A stretch of 64,000 bases of DNA from Blastocystis sp. Blastoise (Eukaryota; Sar; Bigyra; Opalinata; Blastocystidae). The position numbers and the translations under genes are program-made. The notes under the pieces are model-generated. The model made no database searches. It was not told where the DNA came from and worked only from the letters and a program-made list of their open reading frames with translations. The DNA lies in assembly GCA_039096225.1 (NCBI GenBank), contig JBBPEB010000009.1, positions 1,391,001 through 1,455,000 on the forward strand, written 5' to 3'. This document shows, piece by piece, positions 1-13,431 of the stretch. How positions within the stretch are numbered: position 1 is the stretch's first letter; each line of letters starts with the position of its first letter.

Positions 1-1271
1 TATATAAATAAAAATATAATTTCTTTTATATTCAAATAATTTTGCCCTTAAAATAGCAAAAAACGTGTTTTTGTACCTCGATTTTTTGTTTTTAAAAAAT
101 TGTCAGAAATAACTACTTTATAATCGTGATAAGATCGATTTTTTCACTGCGTTTTTTTTGTCATTTTCTGGTTTAAAATATCCGCCAGAACCGAGAATAT
201 TTAATAGCGCAATTTAGTCTGGCCAAGGACACAAACTAAACCCTTCTTTTACTAAAAAGATATTCACAATTATTTATTAAATATTCCTATGACTTTATTA
301 AATATTTATGAAACAAAATTTTATGGCATTCCTATTTTCAAGGGGATTGTCAATTAGAACCATTCTACATTCATTCTCTTTTTTCGTTTTCGTTTTCTTT
401 TCTTTTAAAAAAAGACTAAACCAATAATTATATATTTATTATCATATATAGATTATCTTATAAGGTTTAGTTTTTCTATTTTATAATTATTGATTGGTTC
501 TTTTCTATTATTAAAACAAAAGGATTCTTTATTACTTTTATAAAGATTGAAATCAATTCTAAATTATTTATAAAGACTTATTCTATCATATTTACTATAA
601 AATAATAAAATATTAAAGAATGAAAAATTTTAAAAAATTATCTAGTTCTATAAAATCATTATTAAAATGAATATAAACAATAGATACTTCATTATAGATC
701 ATCAATTAACGATTATCTATAAGTCAAACAATACAATAACAGAAATATAAGAAATATTTCAGAGTTTTTTAAAAATAAGCTTATGTTTTTCTTATAAATC
801 ATTCCTTCTCATTATTATTTATTATTGATATTCATTAATATTATTATTCTATTTATTTTAAACTATATTTCTTTGATCATTATGAATAATTATTAAATTA
901 ATAATTAAAAAATTATTTGTTTTAAATTTTGTCTTATTTCTTTTTATTTATAGTATATTTTATTATTTATAAAAGTGTTTTAAATATATTTATATTCATT
1001 AAAAGTTAAAATAATATTATTTTAGTTTTTTTATTAATTAATAAATTTTATACTGTATAAAAGAATATATTTTCTTTTTTAATAAAAAAAATATTTTTAT
1101 GTTAATAAGTAGAAAAATAATTAATAGATATAAATTTTATTTATATTTATTATAATGTAAAAGAAATGAAACTAAACTATTTTGTTATATATAAAGATAT
1201 TTTTAAACTATATTATATTTAATAATAATAATATTTAAAGAATAAGCAAAGCTAATTTGATTTATATATAA
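1..1271. other. AT-rich intergenic region
   Basis: No gene could be supported here on either strand. The first 240 bases are more complex and slightly richer in G and C than the rest, with several C/G-containing words, and could belong to the regulatory or untranslated part of a gene lying to the left. From about 400 on it is mostly A/T with short homopolymers. The segment ends just after the stop codon of the deubiquitinase gene on the minus strand, so its right part probably holds that gene's 3' untranslated region. Confidence 0.5.
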
Positions 1272-1804
1272 TTATATAGTTCTCATATCAATAACAGTTG
1301 TTATTTCATCTAAATAAACAACATTCTCTGCATTCTCATATAATATTAAATTATCAGGATGTTGATGATGTCCTTGTTGAGAACATGATTTAAGAAAAGG
1401 AATTTGAGAAGAACATAAACGAAATATACCACTTCTATATATATATTATATTATATAATATTATATATATATATATATATTTACGGTTTTTTAGTATCAA
1501 ATGGTGCAATAACAATAGCAATAGACTATAATAATATTTATAATAATATTTATAATAATATTCTTATTCATATACTTTATCTAAAAGAAGATGAAAAGGT
1601 AATGTAGTATGAATATCAATAGAAGAAAGAAAACAAGGTTGACGAGGATGAGACTATATATATATAATTAATAATAAGAATATATATATATATACATGAA
1701 TCCATCCTAACATATATATATCATGATTAGATAATTCAATACTAAGATCTTCTTCATTTAACATTGTACAACTATCACTATCACCCTATATATATATATA
1801 TATA

Positions 1805-1836
<32 letters not shown>

Positions 1837-1894
1837 TTTTTGTTTTGGAATAATTAAATGTGTTATTTTTATATCATCATTTATCTATATATAT

Positions 1895-1926
<32 letters not shown>

Positions 1927-2227
1927 ACATAGATTCCTCCTAAAATTCCACATGTTTCAAAAGGAGGTGTACTAATAATTGAAGAATAAGCTGCCTATAA
2001 TATATTATATATATTATATGTATTATATACCTTATAAAATAAAGAAAATATATCTTTATTTATTATTGTTTTATATCTATATTTTATAAATAATTATTAT
2101 TCATAAAATATACGTTGTTGTACAATAGTTAGAATTCATCTATATATAATAATAATAATAATAATATATATATATTTTATATATATACATTTGTTTTTAT
2201 ATTAGCAGGAATAGTATCATCAACAAC

Positions 2228-2264
<37 letters not shown>

Positions 2265-3067
2265 TAAAATACCTTTTCCTTGAATAAGAACATTAGGATT
2301 ATAAGGAGATATACTAATAAGAGAAGGAGAAGGAGAAGGAGAAGCAGTATAAGGTAATGTATTCATACTATTAGTATTATATTGAATACTATTACTATTA
2401 TTATATTGAATACTATTACTATTATTATATTGAATAGTATTATTTCTATTATTATTATCCTTCACAATAAATGGATCATTTGATTGAAATATATTCATTG
2501 TTGATGATAAAGAAGAATTCTTATTCTTATTTGTATCTTGAACAATATCATAAAAATCAGTATTATATAATGAATTCTTTATTTCTTTATATATATATAT
2601 AATAATAATAATAATAAACTATATATATACTTTGAATATCTAATTTTCCATTCTTATATTGTTCATATAATTTTATTTCTAATTTCTTTAATAAATCTTC
2701 TATTTGTATCATATCCTATTAATTAAAAATTAAAATAAAAAATAAATAAAATAAAAAATAAACAATAAAAAAAATAAATATTAAAATATACTTTTTCTGC
2801 TTTATTTTTTTCATTAAGACAATCAATACCATATCGTTGATGAGCACATAATTGATCTAATAAACTACGATACATATTTAACTTCATATATATCTTCTCA
2901 TAAGCAAAGTCTTTCATTAACAACAAACTCTCTTTCTTATATTCAAATCCTTCATCATAATATTTCTTTATATCAACTTTACTATATATTGGCTTATTAT
3001 ATCTTGATCTTTCTCTAACTAAACTCATATAATTCTGAAACTTTATATCTTTTTCATGATCATTCAT
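1272..3067 (-). CDS. STAMBP: AMSH/STAMBP-like JAMM deubiquitinase
   Basis: Zinc-dependent deubiquitinase of the AMSH family, which trims (mainly K63-linked) ubiquitin chains at endosomes with ESCRT. Twelve exons: 3067-2792, 2715-2631, 2584-2273, 2226-2189, 2139-2114, 2076-2031, 1994-1929, 1884-1837, 1785-1696, 1653-1576, 1525-1485, 1434-1272, giving 422 residues; human AMSH is about 424. Residues 1-115 look like the helical USP8-dimer/MIT-like region. The middle (about 150-235) is a low-complexity Asn/Ser linker with a repeated IQYNNSNS unit. The catalytic JAMM domain is intact: Glu274 in FETCGIL, His329 and His331 in HSHP, Ser339 and Asp342 in FLSSID. The family-specific GHHQHPD segment and the C-terminal VVYLDEITTVIDMR strand are also present. 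The zinc-binding His-Ser-His is split across an intron. It is divergent from TGS1. Fold, motif order and length agree, so identity is secure. Confidence 0.95.
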
Positions 3068-3480
3068 TCTTATTCTGACTATATAACATATTATTATAAT
3101 TTATAAACAATCAAATACTTATTTATCAATAAATATCCAACTGAAATTATATAACTATATTTGAAATCTATTAATATTTTAATGAAATTAGGAATTATAA
3201 GATCAAATTAATCTAATAATAATTTATATTCAATTTATTATATAATAGTATCGAATAAAATCTTATTGTTTTAATCTTTTATTCTCTCAGAGAAAAAGTA
3301 TTCAAAAAAAATTTTAAAAATTTCATCAATTTTCAACAACAATCAAATCTCTTCTCATTTGTTTTCTTTTCATTCTTCTTTTATTCATTTTATTTTCTAT
3401 TTTTTTAATTTTTTATATTTAGTAAAAGAATTATTAATATTATATATATCTTATTTTGATATTATAAATAAATAAATTCT
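3068..3480. promoter_or_regulatory. divergent promoter region, AMSH / TGS1
   Basis: This 413-base spacer separates the start codons of two head-to-head genes and must hold both promoters and 5' leaders. It is nearly pure A/T with T-rich stretches at 3361-3430. I see no specific binding motif that can be claimed. Confidence 0.5.
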
Positions 3481-5068
3481 ATGAATTTATTTGAAACCTA
3501 TTGTATTGATCAACAATTCACATATAAACATTCTTCTCATCTCTATTATTCAAATAATAAACAATATATCCTTACAAACGAAAACATCGAGTAATTGTTT
3601 CTTCTTTTATTTCATTTAATAAATATATTTTATATAGATCGAAAGCATATAAAGATAAATATATTCATAAGATAATAAATAATATATTAAATGACGTTTT
3701 TGATCGTAAATTATATATTTTTTTCTTTTTTTTCTTTTTCTAAAAAACAAAATAAAATAAAATAAAATAAATAGGTACTCATCAATTTGAATTAAATTAT
3801 AATTATTTATTTGAAAATAATAATAATAATAATAACGAAATATTAATTGAAGAAGATAATAAAATTGAAGAAATAAGACAACAAGCAATGGTATATAATT
3901 TTATTTTTATTATAATTACATATATATATATATACATAGAAACGATTCGATTATGGATTACCTTTAAGTTTTTCAAAAGAAGAGAAGAAAAAAGAAATCA
4001 ATAAAAAACATAAGAAAGTAATTAAAGATAAAAAGAATATTGAAAGTATATATTATTATTATTATTATATTTATATTTATATTTATTATATAGATAAAGA
4101 AGAAGAAATAATTTCTATGGAAACTATTTCTTATGATGAATGTATTATTATTATTATTATTATATAGTATATAGTATATAGATTATAATAGTATTTGTTA
4201 TGGTGAATTTAAAGAAAATAATAATATACAATATATACCTATATATATTCATGATTCTTTAGAAAGTATTTATATATTTATTTATTATATATATATATAT
4301 TATATATATATAGATGGATATATAGTAGAATATATAGGATATAAAGGATTATATATATTACAAAGAAATCAAATAAAACCATTAAAACAATCTTTAGATT
4401 ATTATATACTATCTTCTAATACTCAAGTATATATATAATATATATAATATATATATATATATACTATAAATAGGAAAAGAAAGAAATATCTTCAAATGAA
4501 TCTAAACAAATGAATCCATGTAATATAATATATATATATCATTAATAATATATAGTAATAACAAAATCAAATATACCAAAACATTTACAAAAGTATATAT
4601 ATATAATAATAATAAGCATTATTATTCTATTAGATATTGGAAACAGCGTTATCGATATTTTTCTTTATTCGACAAAGGAATTCAAACGGATGAAGAAGGA
4701 ATCTATAGTGTTACACCAGAAGCTATTGCTATTCTAATTGCTCAAAAAGTATCTTGTCCCACGGTTATTGATTGTTTTGCAGGAATTGGTGGAAATTCTA
4801 TTCAATTAGCTAGAACATGTTTTAAAGTTGTATATATATTTTTATTTATATTTTTATTTATATTTTTATTTATATTTTTATTATATTATATTTATATTTA
4901 TATTATATTATATTTATATTATATTATAAATATATTTATATATATATATAGTTTAGTGTTGATATTGATATTCATAAATTACATTATCTTCAACATAATG
5001 CTTCTTTATATAATGTAAATAATAATATTGAATGTATACATATGGATTCTATTCAATTACTTCAAATG

Positions 5069-5113
<45 letters not shown>

Positions 5114-5620
5114 TATTATTATTATAGTTGTACTATTCCTTGTGATGCAATTATATTAGCACCTCCTTGGGGAGGACCTGAATATGGAAAACAAGATAAT
5201 TATTCATTAAATAATTTACCATTATCTATTTCAGGAAAAGAATTATTCTATCTTGCTCGAAAACATACAAAAAATGTATTTTAATTTTTTTTTTATTTTT
5301 TTTAATATAATTCTAGATTGTTTATTTATTACCAAGAAATATCAATAAAGAAGAATGTATTCAATTAGCTGATTCTAATGAAGTATTTTATTATTATTAT
5401 ATTCATTATAAAATTTTTATTATTAGATTCATTATAAAATTTTTATTATTATATTCATTATAAAATTATTATTTTTATATTTATTATAACTAAATATATA
5501 TAGTGTGTAGAAATAAAAGAATATTGTATAGATGGAATTGTGAAGATGACTGTTGTTTTCTATGGTAATCTTGTTGATCAAACAAATATCAAACAAGCAA
5601 AATTAATCATTAAAAAATAA
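3481..5620 (+). CDS. TGS1: trimethylguanosine synthase (TGS1), with a possible Tudor-like insert
   Basis: SAM-dependent RNA cap methyltransferase that turns m7G caps of snRNA, snoRNA and telomerase-type RNA into m2,2,7G caps. Fourteen exons: 3481-3590, 3638-3705, 3775-3890, 3940-4045, 4094-4141, 4182-4265, 4314-4426, 4474-4519, 4556-4592, 4634-4829, 4952-5067, 5128-5275, 5317-5382, 5504-5620; 456 residues. The methyltransferase core starts at KYWKQRYRYFSLFD (243), with the TPE element at 270-272, the SAM-binding motif IDCFAGIGGN (288-297), the acidic VDID (311-314) and the catalytic APPWGGP (358-364). The C-terminal NIVYLLPRN strand matches the family. A YGLP motif lies at 103-106. Residues about 153-203 resemble a Tudor fold (EYIGYKGLYIL...IKPL), which is my inference. 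Intron 10 (4830-4951) consists of repeated T4-5ATTTATAT units, and intron 13 repeats a 26-base unit. Confidence 0.95.
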
Positions 5621-5887
5621 TTATTATAAATCTCTTTTAGTTCTTTTTTAATACACATTTTATTTTATTTTATTTTATTTAATAATTCTCATTTAAATCG
5701 TTATCAGTTTTGTTTTCATCAGTTTATTTATTGGATAAATTTTATAAAGAACCATTTATCTCACTCCCCTTCTTTATTCAGTTATTCACATGATTATTTA
5801 TTTCTTTCTTTTAAATTTTTAGTATTTTAGTATATATACTAAAAACTATTATTTTCTTATTTATTTTAATGTTTTAATTTATTAATT

Positions 5888-8080
5888 ATGATATTGATAC
5901 TCTTATTCTCTTTATTCTATTTAACTGTATTTTCTTTTATCTATATCTATATAATATTCTTTTTCATTCATTTTAATTAATTTAGTATTCGTTTAATATA
6001 CAACAAGATATTTATGGTAATATTTCTTATGGATTCTATACTATGAATGTATTCGTTGGTACACCAAAACAATCGTTCTCTTTAAAATTAGTAAACAAAA
6101 TATTTATTTTTTTTTTTTATTATTTAATTATTATTTTTTTAATATATATTATAAATAGAATATGAATTCAAAAGATATATTTTTATATTCTTCAGATTGT
6201 CTTTGTTGTTCTTCAGTAAGTTTTTATTTATTATTATTATTATTTATTGTATTTATATAGTATAAAAATCATATATATAATTCAAACGAAAGTCTTACGT
6301 ATAAAGAAATTATTCCTAATCAGTATTTAATATTTATATATATATTATTTATATATAGATTAATAGAAGATCAAATAACTATAGAAAATAATCAAACAAT
6401 TTCTTTTTCTATTCCTTTTTATTTATTATCGTATATTATTTTTATTTGTTTATTTATATATTTTTTTTATTAGAAATTGTTCCTTATTAAATTCTATATA
6501 TGATGGTCATCTTGGACTTCTTTCTAATAATAATATATATATAAATACATTATTAGAATCTATTTCAAAAGATAAAATAATGACATTCTGTTTTGAAGAT
6601 TCTAAAGGAATTCTTTCTTTTGGAACTATAGATTCTTCACTTTATGTATATTTTTTATTTATTATTTTTTTATTTATTATAATATATATATAGAAAGATC
6701 AAATATATTGGTTTCCAAATCAATTCTCTTCTTCTTTATTTAATATTCCTTTCTATACTATATTAATAGACAATCAACCATTTACTACTCAATCTGTATA
6801 TATATTTATTTATTTATTTTTATTATTATTATATATATATAGTTTCCTTCAAGTGCATCTATTGATATTTCTATTCCTTTTATTTATCTACCTCCTCTAC
6901 TCTATAAAGATCTTATTCTTTTCTTTCAAACATATTATACTAATTTACCTTGTATATTTATTTATTTTTATTTATTTATATTTTATTTATTTATATTTTA
7001 TTTTATTTTATTTATATTATATTATAATATATTTATATTTCCTTTTTAGCTATATCTACAACATCAAATATATTTAATGATAATTGTTTATATTATTTCC
7101 CTTCTTCTTTATGGCCACCTATTAATCTATATCTATATAATCATACATTTCTTTCTATTCCTCCTTCACTCTATTTCTATCCACATATTATTAATACAAA
7201 AACTTATTATTGCTTTATTTTCAAACCAAACAACTTTTCAAATCATGTATTTTATTATTTTTTGTTAATTATTTTTTGTTAATTATTTATTATATAGAAT
7301 GATATTATCCTAGGAAATAGCTTTCTTCATTCATTTACAACTATTTTTAATCTATATAATAATTCTATTGGATTTACTATTTCAAATCCATTATCTTGTC
7401 ATAGTATTTATTTTATTTTATTTTATATATATTTATTATTATATATTATATATATATATATATATTATCTTTATTATTATCTTTAGATCTTTATGAAGGT
7501 GGAATCAATGAATCAAAATATATACTTAAACAAAATACTTCTATTACTACTATTATTCTACTTATTCTATTTGTTCTACTTACACTTATTCTTATTCTAT
7601 ATTATATATTCAAAGCAAAGTATATATATATATATATATATTTTTTTTAAATTATTTATTTATATATTTTCTAGTGGTCATTCTTTATTATTTAAACATA
7701 AATTTATATCTATACCAACACAATCTCCATCTATAAATCCAAAAATATCTTCTACTACTATTCAAAATATCAATGATATTCATTTATATCCAAATACTAT
7801 TAATAATAATAATAATAATAGAAATATACTTCAAAGATCTGCTCTTCATACTGGATTAACACCAAGAGAATTCAATTCCTCTCCTATTTATCAATCTATA
7901 TATATATCTGAAGAAGATCTACATCCTGATATCTATATTGAAACCGATGGATCTATTTGTATCGATGTTACAGATAGAAATAATATTAATAATATTAATA
8001 ATAATATAAATCAGTATTCTATAAACCATAATGAAAAGTATAATCATGAACTCATTCATCATTCTCTTAATCAAATCTAA
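5888..8080 (+). CDS. membrane-anchored pepsin-like protein, catalytic residues replaced (pseudoprotease)
   Basis: Type I membrane protein with the fold signature of A1 aspartic proteases. Twelve exons: 5888-5926, 5986-6090, 6159-6215, 6261-6322, 6359-6430, 6474-6645, 6694-6795, 6843-6951, 7050-7246, 7298-7403, 7487-7619, 7675-8080; 519 residues. A signal peptide (MILILLFSLFYLT) is followed by the pepsin N-lobe entry FYTMNVFVGTPKQSFSL and the C-lobe strand ILGNSFLHSFTTIFNLYN...IGF. The first active-site motif, normally DTGS, reads NMNS (49-52), so the Asp is Asn. The second, normally D[TS]GT, reads DISI (211-214), keeping Asp but losing Gly. A transmembrane helix spans about 361-383, and the 136-residue cytoplasmic tail is Asn/Ser-rich. 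The layout recalls BACE or other anchored pepsins, but catalysis is unlikely. It could instead bind peptides or act as a receptor. No nearby partner is evident apart from surface genes A and B downstream. Confidence 0.85.
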
Positions 8081-8702
8081 TATTTTATGCTTTATTTATT
8101 TTTATTTATTTATTATTTTATATATATATATATATATGTATATTTTTCAATTCTTCTTTAAAAATCTTTTCTACTTTTTTTTAATTTATTTCTATTATTA
8201 TTATTTTGGATACTACTTTTGTTATCATCATGGCTATTGTTCTTAATAAATAACTTGGCTTTTTTAGACTAAATTATATATTTTATATGTTTTATAAACA
8301 CTATAATTATGCTATACTGAATAATATAGCAATACAAATAAAAAAATATATGATTACAAAACAATAATGGTAAAATAATAAAAAACTTAAATGATAAGAA
8401 TGATAAAAATACCACAACAGAATATAAAGAACAACAAAATAAAACGCAAATTAAAAAGCAATAAGGAAACTTGAAAAATAAATAATAAAAAAAGTAAAAA
8501 ATTATTAATATATTACACATAGAATATTTTTATTAGCAATAAGAAATATAGATATGTGAAGAAAAAAATATGTTTCTATGAGATATAATATATATATATC
8601 AACTAATATTAAAAAAAATGTTTTCTATAAAAAAAAAATGATTTTATATTTAAAAAAATATAGAGTATATATCTATATATATATATCTATTGTACTAAAT
8701 AA
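8081..8702. other. convergent intergenic region
   Basis: This spacer lies between the stop codons of two convergent genes (pseudoprotease on +, surface protein A on -), so it should hold two 3' untranslated regions and polyadenylation sites. It is A/T-rich. An open frame at 8269-8520 (-) has only hydrophobic, T-rich codons and no recognisable feature, and I do not call it a gene. Confidence 0.5.
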
Positions 8703-11700
8703 TTATAATGGAATTCGAGGAATGGAACTATTTTGGATTTGTTCAAGTGGAATGAAAATTCGTTGATTTCCATGATTATTTTCATTTTGATGTCTATAAA
8801 ATAATGGACAATAATTATGATTATTATTTTCATATTGATGATGTTCGTCAATATATAAATTAATATTATGATTTATATAAAAATCATTCTTTTTCTCTTC
8901 ATTCTTTTTCTTAATTTGATGTATAAGGAATTTTATTAATATATATAATAATAATATTCCTACAAAAACATACATAATAATAAACAAAATAGATGTATTA
9001 TTTGTATTAACAGTAATATAACTATTTACTAATTGTATTGAAGTTATATATTGTAAATATATATATTGATTTTCTTTACATATATTAAGAAGAGTATCAT
9101 TTGAAGTTTTTATATATTGATTATAATAAGGAAGAATCATTTCTGCATAAGAATAACTAGTTTTTAATCCTATGATTACAACAATACCATTATTTATATT
9201 AATATCATTATTATTTTGAATATCTAGTATATATAAAGAACGAATAGGTTTGTTAATAAGATTTAAAAATGTATCAAATAAAGAAATAAATTGAAATTGA
9301 GATTCAGGAATAGTTAATTGTCCTTGAGTTATATTTGTAATCATTAATTGAGAATATAAAATAGATTCATCATTTTTTGTTAAATCAAAAAAATCTGTAC
9401 TTTTACAATTTGAATTTTCAATACGTCCCCAATAAGCAGTATTTCCACGGGAATAGCAAGTTCTCCATTGTATACCATATTGATTTAATGAACAAGATAA
9501 ATAGACGGTAGTACCTAATTCAACTCTATCCCAAATACCATCTTTTTCACAATATAAAGAAGAAATAGAAATAGAAATTTCAAATGTGTTTTTATTACCT
9601 TTAGAATTATATACAGTAATAGTATATATATTATGAATTCTACTATTAAATGTACCATAAATGATACCTGTAGTAGTATTAAAAGAGACAGTAGAAGGAA
9701 GTGAAGGAGATATAGTAAAATAGGATATTTCTATACCTATAACTATAGGAATAAAAGGATCTATAAAGAAACCTATATAACTTTCTATTGTAGAAAATGG
9801 ATATGATAATATTGGGGGTTTTGGAATACAATTATTGGTAATGTTTCCCCAATAAGGGGATTGTGCAGGTATACAATCACGTGATTGATATCCAGTATAT
9901 AACTCTGAATTTGAACATGGAATCGTTTGTGTTTCTCCAGCAGGAATACTATTCCAAGGAGATTGAGTAGTACATTGATTATTATGAATAAGAATGGTAA
10001 CAGGTACAGTAGTATTTTGGTTTTCTTTTATTAAAGTTATATAAAATGTAGTTAATGGGAGAATAACCGTGGGAATACCATATAATGTATAATAATTATC
10101 TATAAATAATCCATTAGGAAGAGAAGGTGTAATAATAGGAAATTCTTTATAAGTACTAATATATATAGGAGTAAGATTTTGAATAGGAATAAAAAGAGTA
10201 CTTTCAATATTATAATATGGATAAACTAATATAGGTAAAGTTTCTTTACAATCATAATATACTTCACTCCATGAAGGTGGATTCGTATTTTGACAGAAAC
10301 GTACTCTATTTCCTTGTTGATTACTATTTATACAGGGTAAAAGTGCAGTTTTATTGATATCTGTTTCTGGCCAATCATCTTCGGTTACACATTTAGAAAA
10401 TAATATTGTTATACGTAACATAGATTCAGAAGAACCTCCAGAATTATGTATCGTTACTAGGAAATTAGAAGATCCTAAAGAATTAATAGGAGTTCCTGTA
10501 ATAATACCAGTTGTACTATTCAGATATATACCTGTAGGAAAAGATGGTTTTACCGTAAATTCTGCAAGTAATCCTAATGATGATACTGGTATAATAGGAT
10601 ATATAGGAAGATTTGTATAAAATTTATATGAACTATGTGGATATTGAAGAATAGGTTTTTTAGGTGTACAATAAGAAATAATAGATGACCATAAAACATT
10701 ATTATTTTTATAAATACAAGATCGTTCAATATAACCTTCAAAATTATCATCAAAACAAGAAATTGTAGCAGTTGAATTCGAAGGTGTTTCAGGCCAAATA
10801 CCATCAGCTCTACAATTTAATTCTGTAGCTACTAAAGATAATGAACTTTGAATCATTCCCACGGGATTTGAAAATGTGAATATATATTTAGTAAAAGAAT
10901 AATCTTCAATATATCCATATAAAAGTTGTTGTTCTAATGAATATGTGAGTGTAGAAGGAAGAGAAGGAGTAATAGTAATATTCATATATAAACCTTGAAT
11001 AATAATAGGAATAGATATCCATAAATATGTTTTAGTAGAATAAGTATTAGGTATAGAAAGATCATAAGGAGGAGAAAGAATACAATTTGTTTTAATTGTA
11101 TCTTCTAAGTGGTTTCCTATACATAAGCGAGAATAACTACCTATATATCCATAAGGACATGATTTATAAGATAGATTATTATTAGTAGAAGAAGAAAAAT
11201 CATCTATACCTTCACAATCTTTAGGTACATATGTATAATAAAATTGTATACTAGTTAATTCAGTATATAATGTAGTTGCTTGTATGTTATTATTATAGTT
11301 ATTATTATTATTATTATCTGAGATATCTTTATTATTATCTGAGATATTATTATTATTATTTGAGATATTACTATTATTTGAGATATTACTATTATTATTA
11401 TTATTATTATCTGAGATATTATTATTATTATTATTATTATCATCATATAACATTTGTTTGCTTTCGCATTTATAGAAAATAATTCTATATTGATCAGAAG
11501 CTAAATCATTAGGAAATGAGAATGTAATCGATTGTTGATCTTCTACAATAGAATAACTATATATAGAATGTATAGTTTTCCAATTATTATGAATACTATC
11601 AAATACTTCTAAAGACCATGAAGTAGGATATATATAATTTAAATGTCCAAGTATAATAGTATATTGAGTCACTATATATTGTTGACCTTGAGTAGAAGAG

Positions 11701-13431
11701 AGATATATAGTAAGACCAACACAAGAAGTAGAAGTTATATACGTAGTATTTAAAGAAGTAGATAGAAGAGAAGTAAGAATAGTTGTCAGGATAGGTTGAG
11801 ATGAAGAAGTAATTGTATATATAGGTAGAAAAGTAGGTTTCGTTGTTGAACCCATTGGATTAATAATAATATCAAAATCATTATATTTAGGTAAAGATTG
11901 ATATTTATGTAATTCAACAGAAATCAGATTAATACTGGATTCAACTTGTTTCCAAAGATTACGATTATGTAGATCTATAGTAGTTCTTACTATATGTGTA
12001 TATTGATATTCTTTAGTAGCACAAATAGAAGAAGAAGAAATAGAAGAAGAATCAGAGAAAGTATTATCAAAATACTCATTTATATCTTCCATATATATAT
12101 TCTTATTCTTATTATTTATATATGTGTAACAATGATTATCATTTACATTCATATTAAATCGAAAGATTTCTATATTATTCAAATATACAATTATACCTGA
12201 ATAAATATAAAAGATCAAATCTAATGCTAATATTGACGAATATACAGAAGAAGAAAGAGTTATAGACGTTCGATAATATTGTACGGATACCTCAGGATTA
12301 GGGAATTGGGTAGAGAAACTTTTAGGCCATAAAGTATCATCAAAGCCAATTGTGTTCCATCCAAGAGGGGGATCTATAATAGTATTCCAATAGGACCATA
12401 TTTGCTTTCCTTTTTGAATAAAAGGATTTAAATAGAAAGGAATAAAATCTTCAACTTGTCCTTTCTCTAATGATTCTCTTAGTATATTTATATCATTCTC
12501 TAAGGTTATGGTTATATAACTATTTTCCCATGTTTCTTCACTATTTGAAAGTATATATAATATATAATCATCAGGAATTAAACAATACGTATGATTATAT
12601 TTCATTAGTGTATTTGGAATAGTATCATTAAATAATAAATTGAATGATGGATATTGCAAGATAGAATAAGAAGTAGGTTTTCTATGTTCAGAAAAACTGA
12701 AATATAATGCAAATGAAATACAATTATTCTTTAATGAAGTTGAAGGGAGATATAAAGTAGGTGGAACTATATATATATATGAGTAAAATATTTTACAATA
12801 ATAATAAAAAAATATATATATGTAAATTATTTACAATAATAATAAAAATATAAAAGTAAATTATTTACAATAATAATAAAAAAAATATATGAATGCAATA
12901 AACATAAATATTATGATAATATACTATTGATTGAAGCTGTTAGAGAATCGTTGATATTATAAAAATCATTAATTGATTTTGAAAACAAAAGATTCGATGA
13001 GTCATATAAATAAAGAGTAGACTGTATAGATTCATTATTTGTATTGCTATATATTTATAATGATAGAGAGAATAACATATTATATATAAAAATCTCCAAA
13101 GTAAGTTAGATAAAAATGATAGATATATTTATATACAAAATAGAAATAGTAAATGTATAGGAAGATGATGGAGAAACACAAATTGAGAAATTTGAAGTGT
13201 TTGCTGTTGATGAAATGATAGTTTCTTCGGGTATATCTTTATCATATATATCTGGACTTCTTGTCTCATATATCTTTGAATAGAACGACATATAATTTTT
13301 GTGAACAATAACGACATTTAATTCTTTCTGTGTTTCAGAGCATAGCGTATAACCTAAAATATGTGATTTGATATAATAATATAAAAATTACCAGTAGAGA
13401 AAAGAATGAAGAAGAACAGCAAGAAAAACAT
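8703..13431 (-). CDS. surface protein A: HormR-like / putative-Ig repeat type I membrane protein
   Basis: Unnamed large cell-surface protein. Four exons: 13431-13392, 13353-13137, 13046-12925, 12766-8703; 1,480 residues. Exon 1 encodes the signal peptide MFFLLFFFILFSTG. About residues 245-330 form a galactose-binding-like jelly roll (GWNTIGFDDTLWP...YYRTS...IVYLNNIEIFRFNM), followed by a discoidin-like stretch interrupted by polyasparagine encoded at 11290-11450. Then come about five cysteine modules of hormone-receptor (HormR) pattern, C-x-x-D-x-W-P-x-T...G...C...G...R-x-C...W...C, alternating with He_PIG-type putative Ig modules (TPSLP-x-G...TGIITGTP). A SEA-like domain, a transmembrane helix (FIIMYVFVGILLLYILIKFL) and a basic, Asn/His-rich cytoplasmic tail complete it. 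It is divergent from surface protein B. Adhesion or receptor activity is inference from domain types only. Family assignment rests on recognisable motif spacing. Confidence 0.85.

Noticed and set aside
3481-5620. Possible non-standard (ciliate-like) genetic code suggested by many in-frame TAA/TAG in short frames
   Set aside because: All such stops fall inside introns with GT-AG borders; spliced frames are open and end at TAA, TAG or TGA.
8269-8520. 83-codon open frame on the minus strand between convergent genes
   Set aside because: Its composition is that of antisense A-rich 3' untranslated sequence; no homology or signal is visible.
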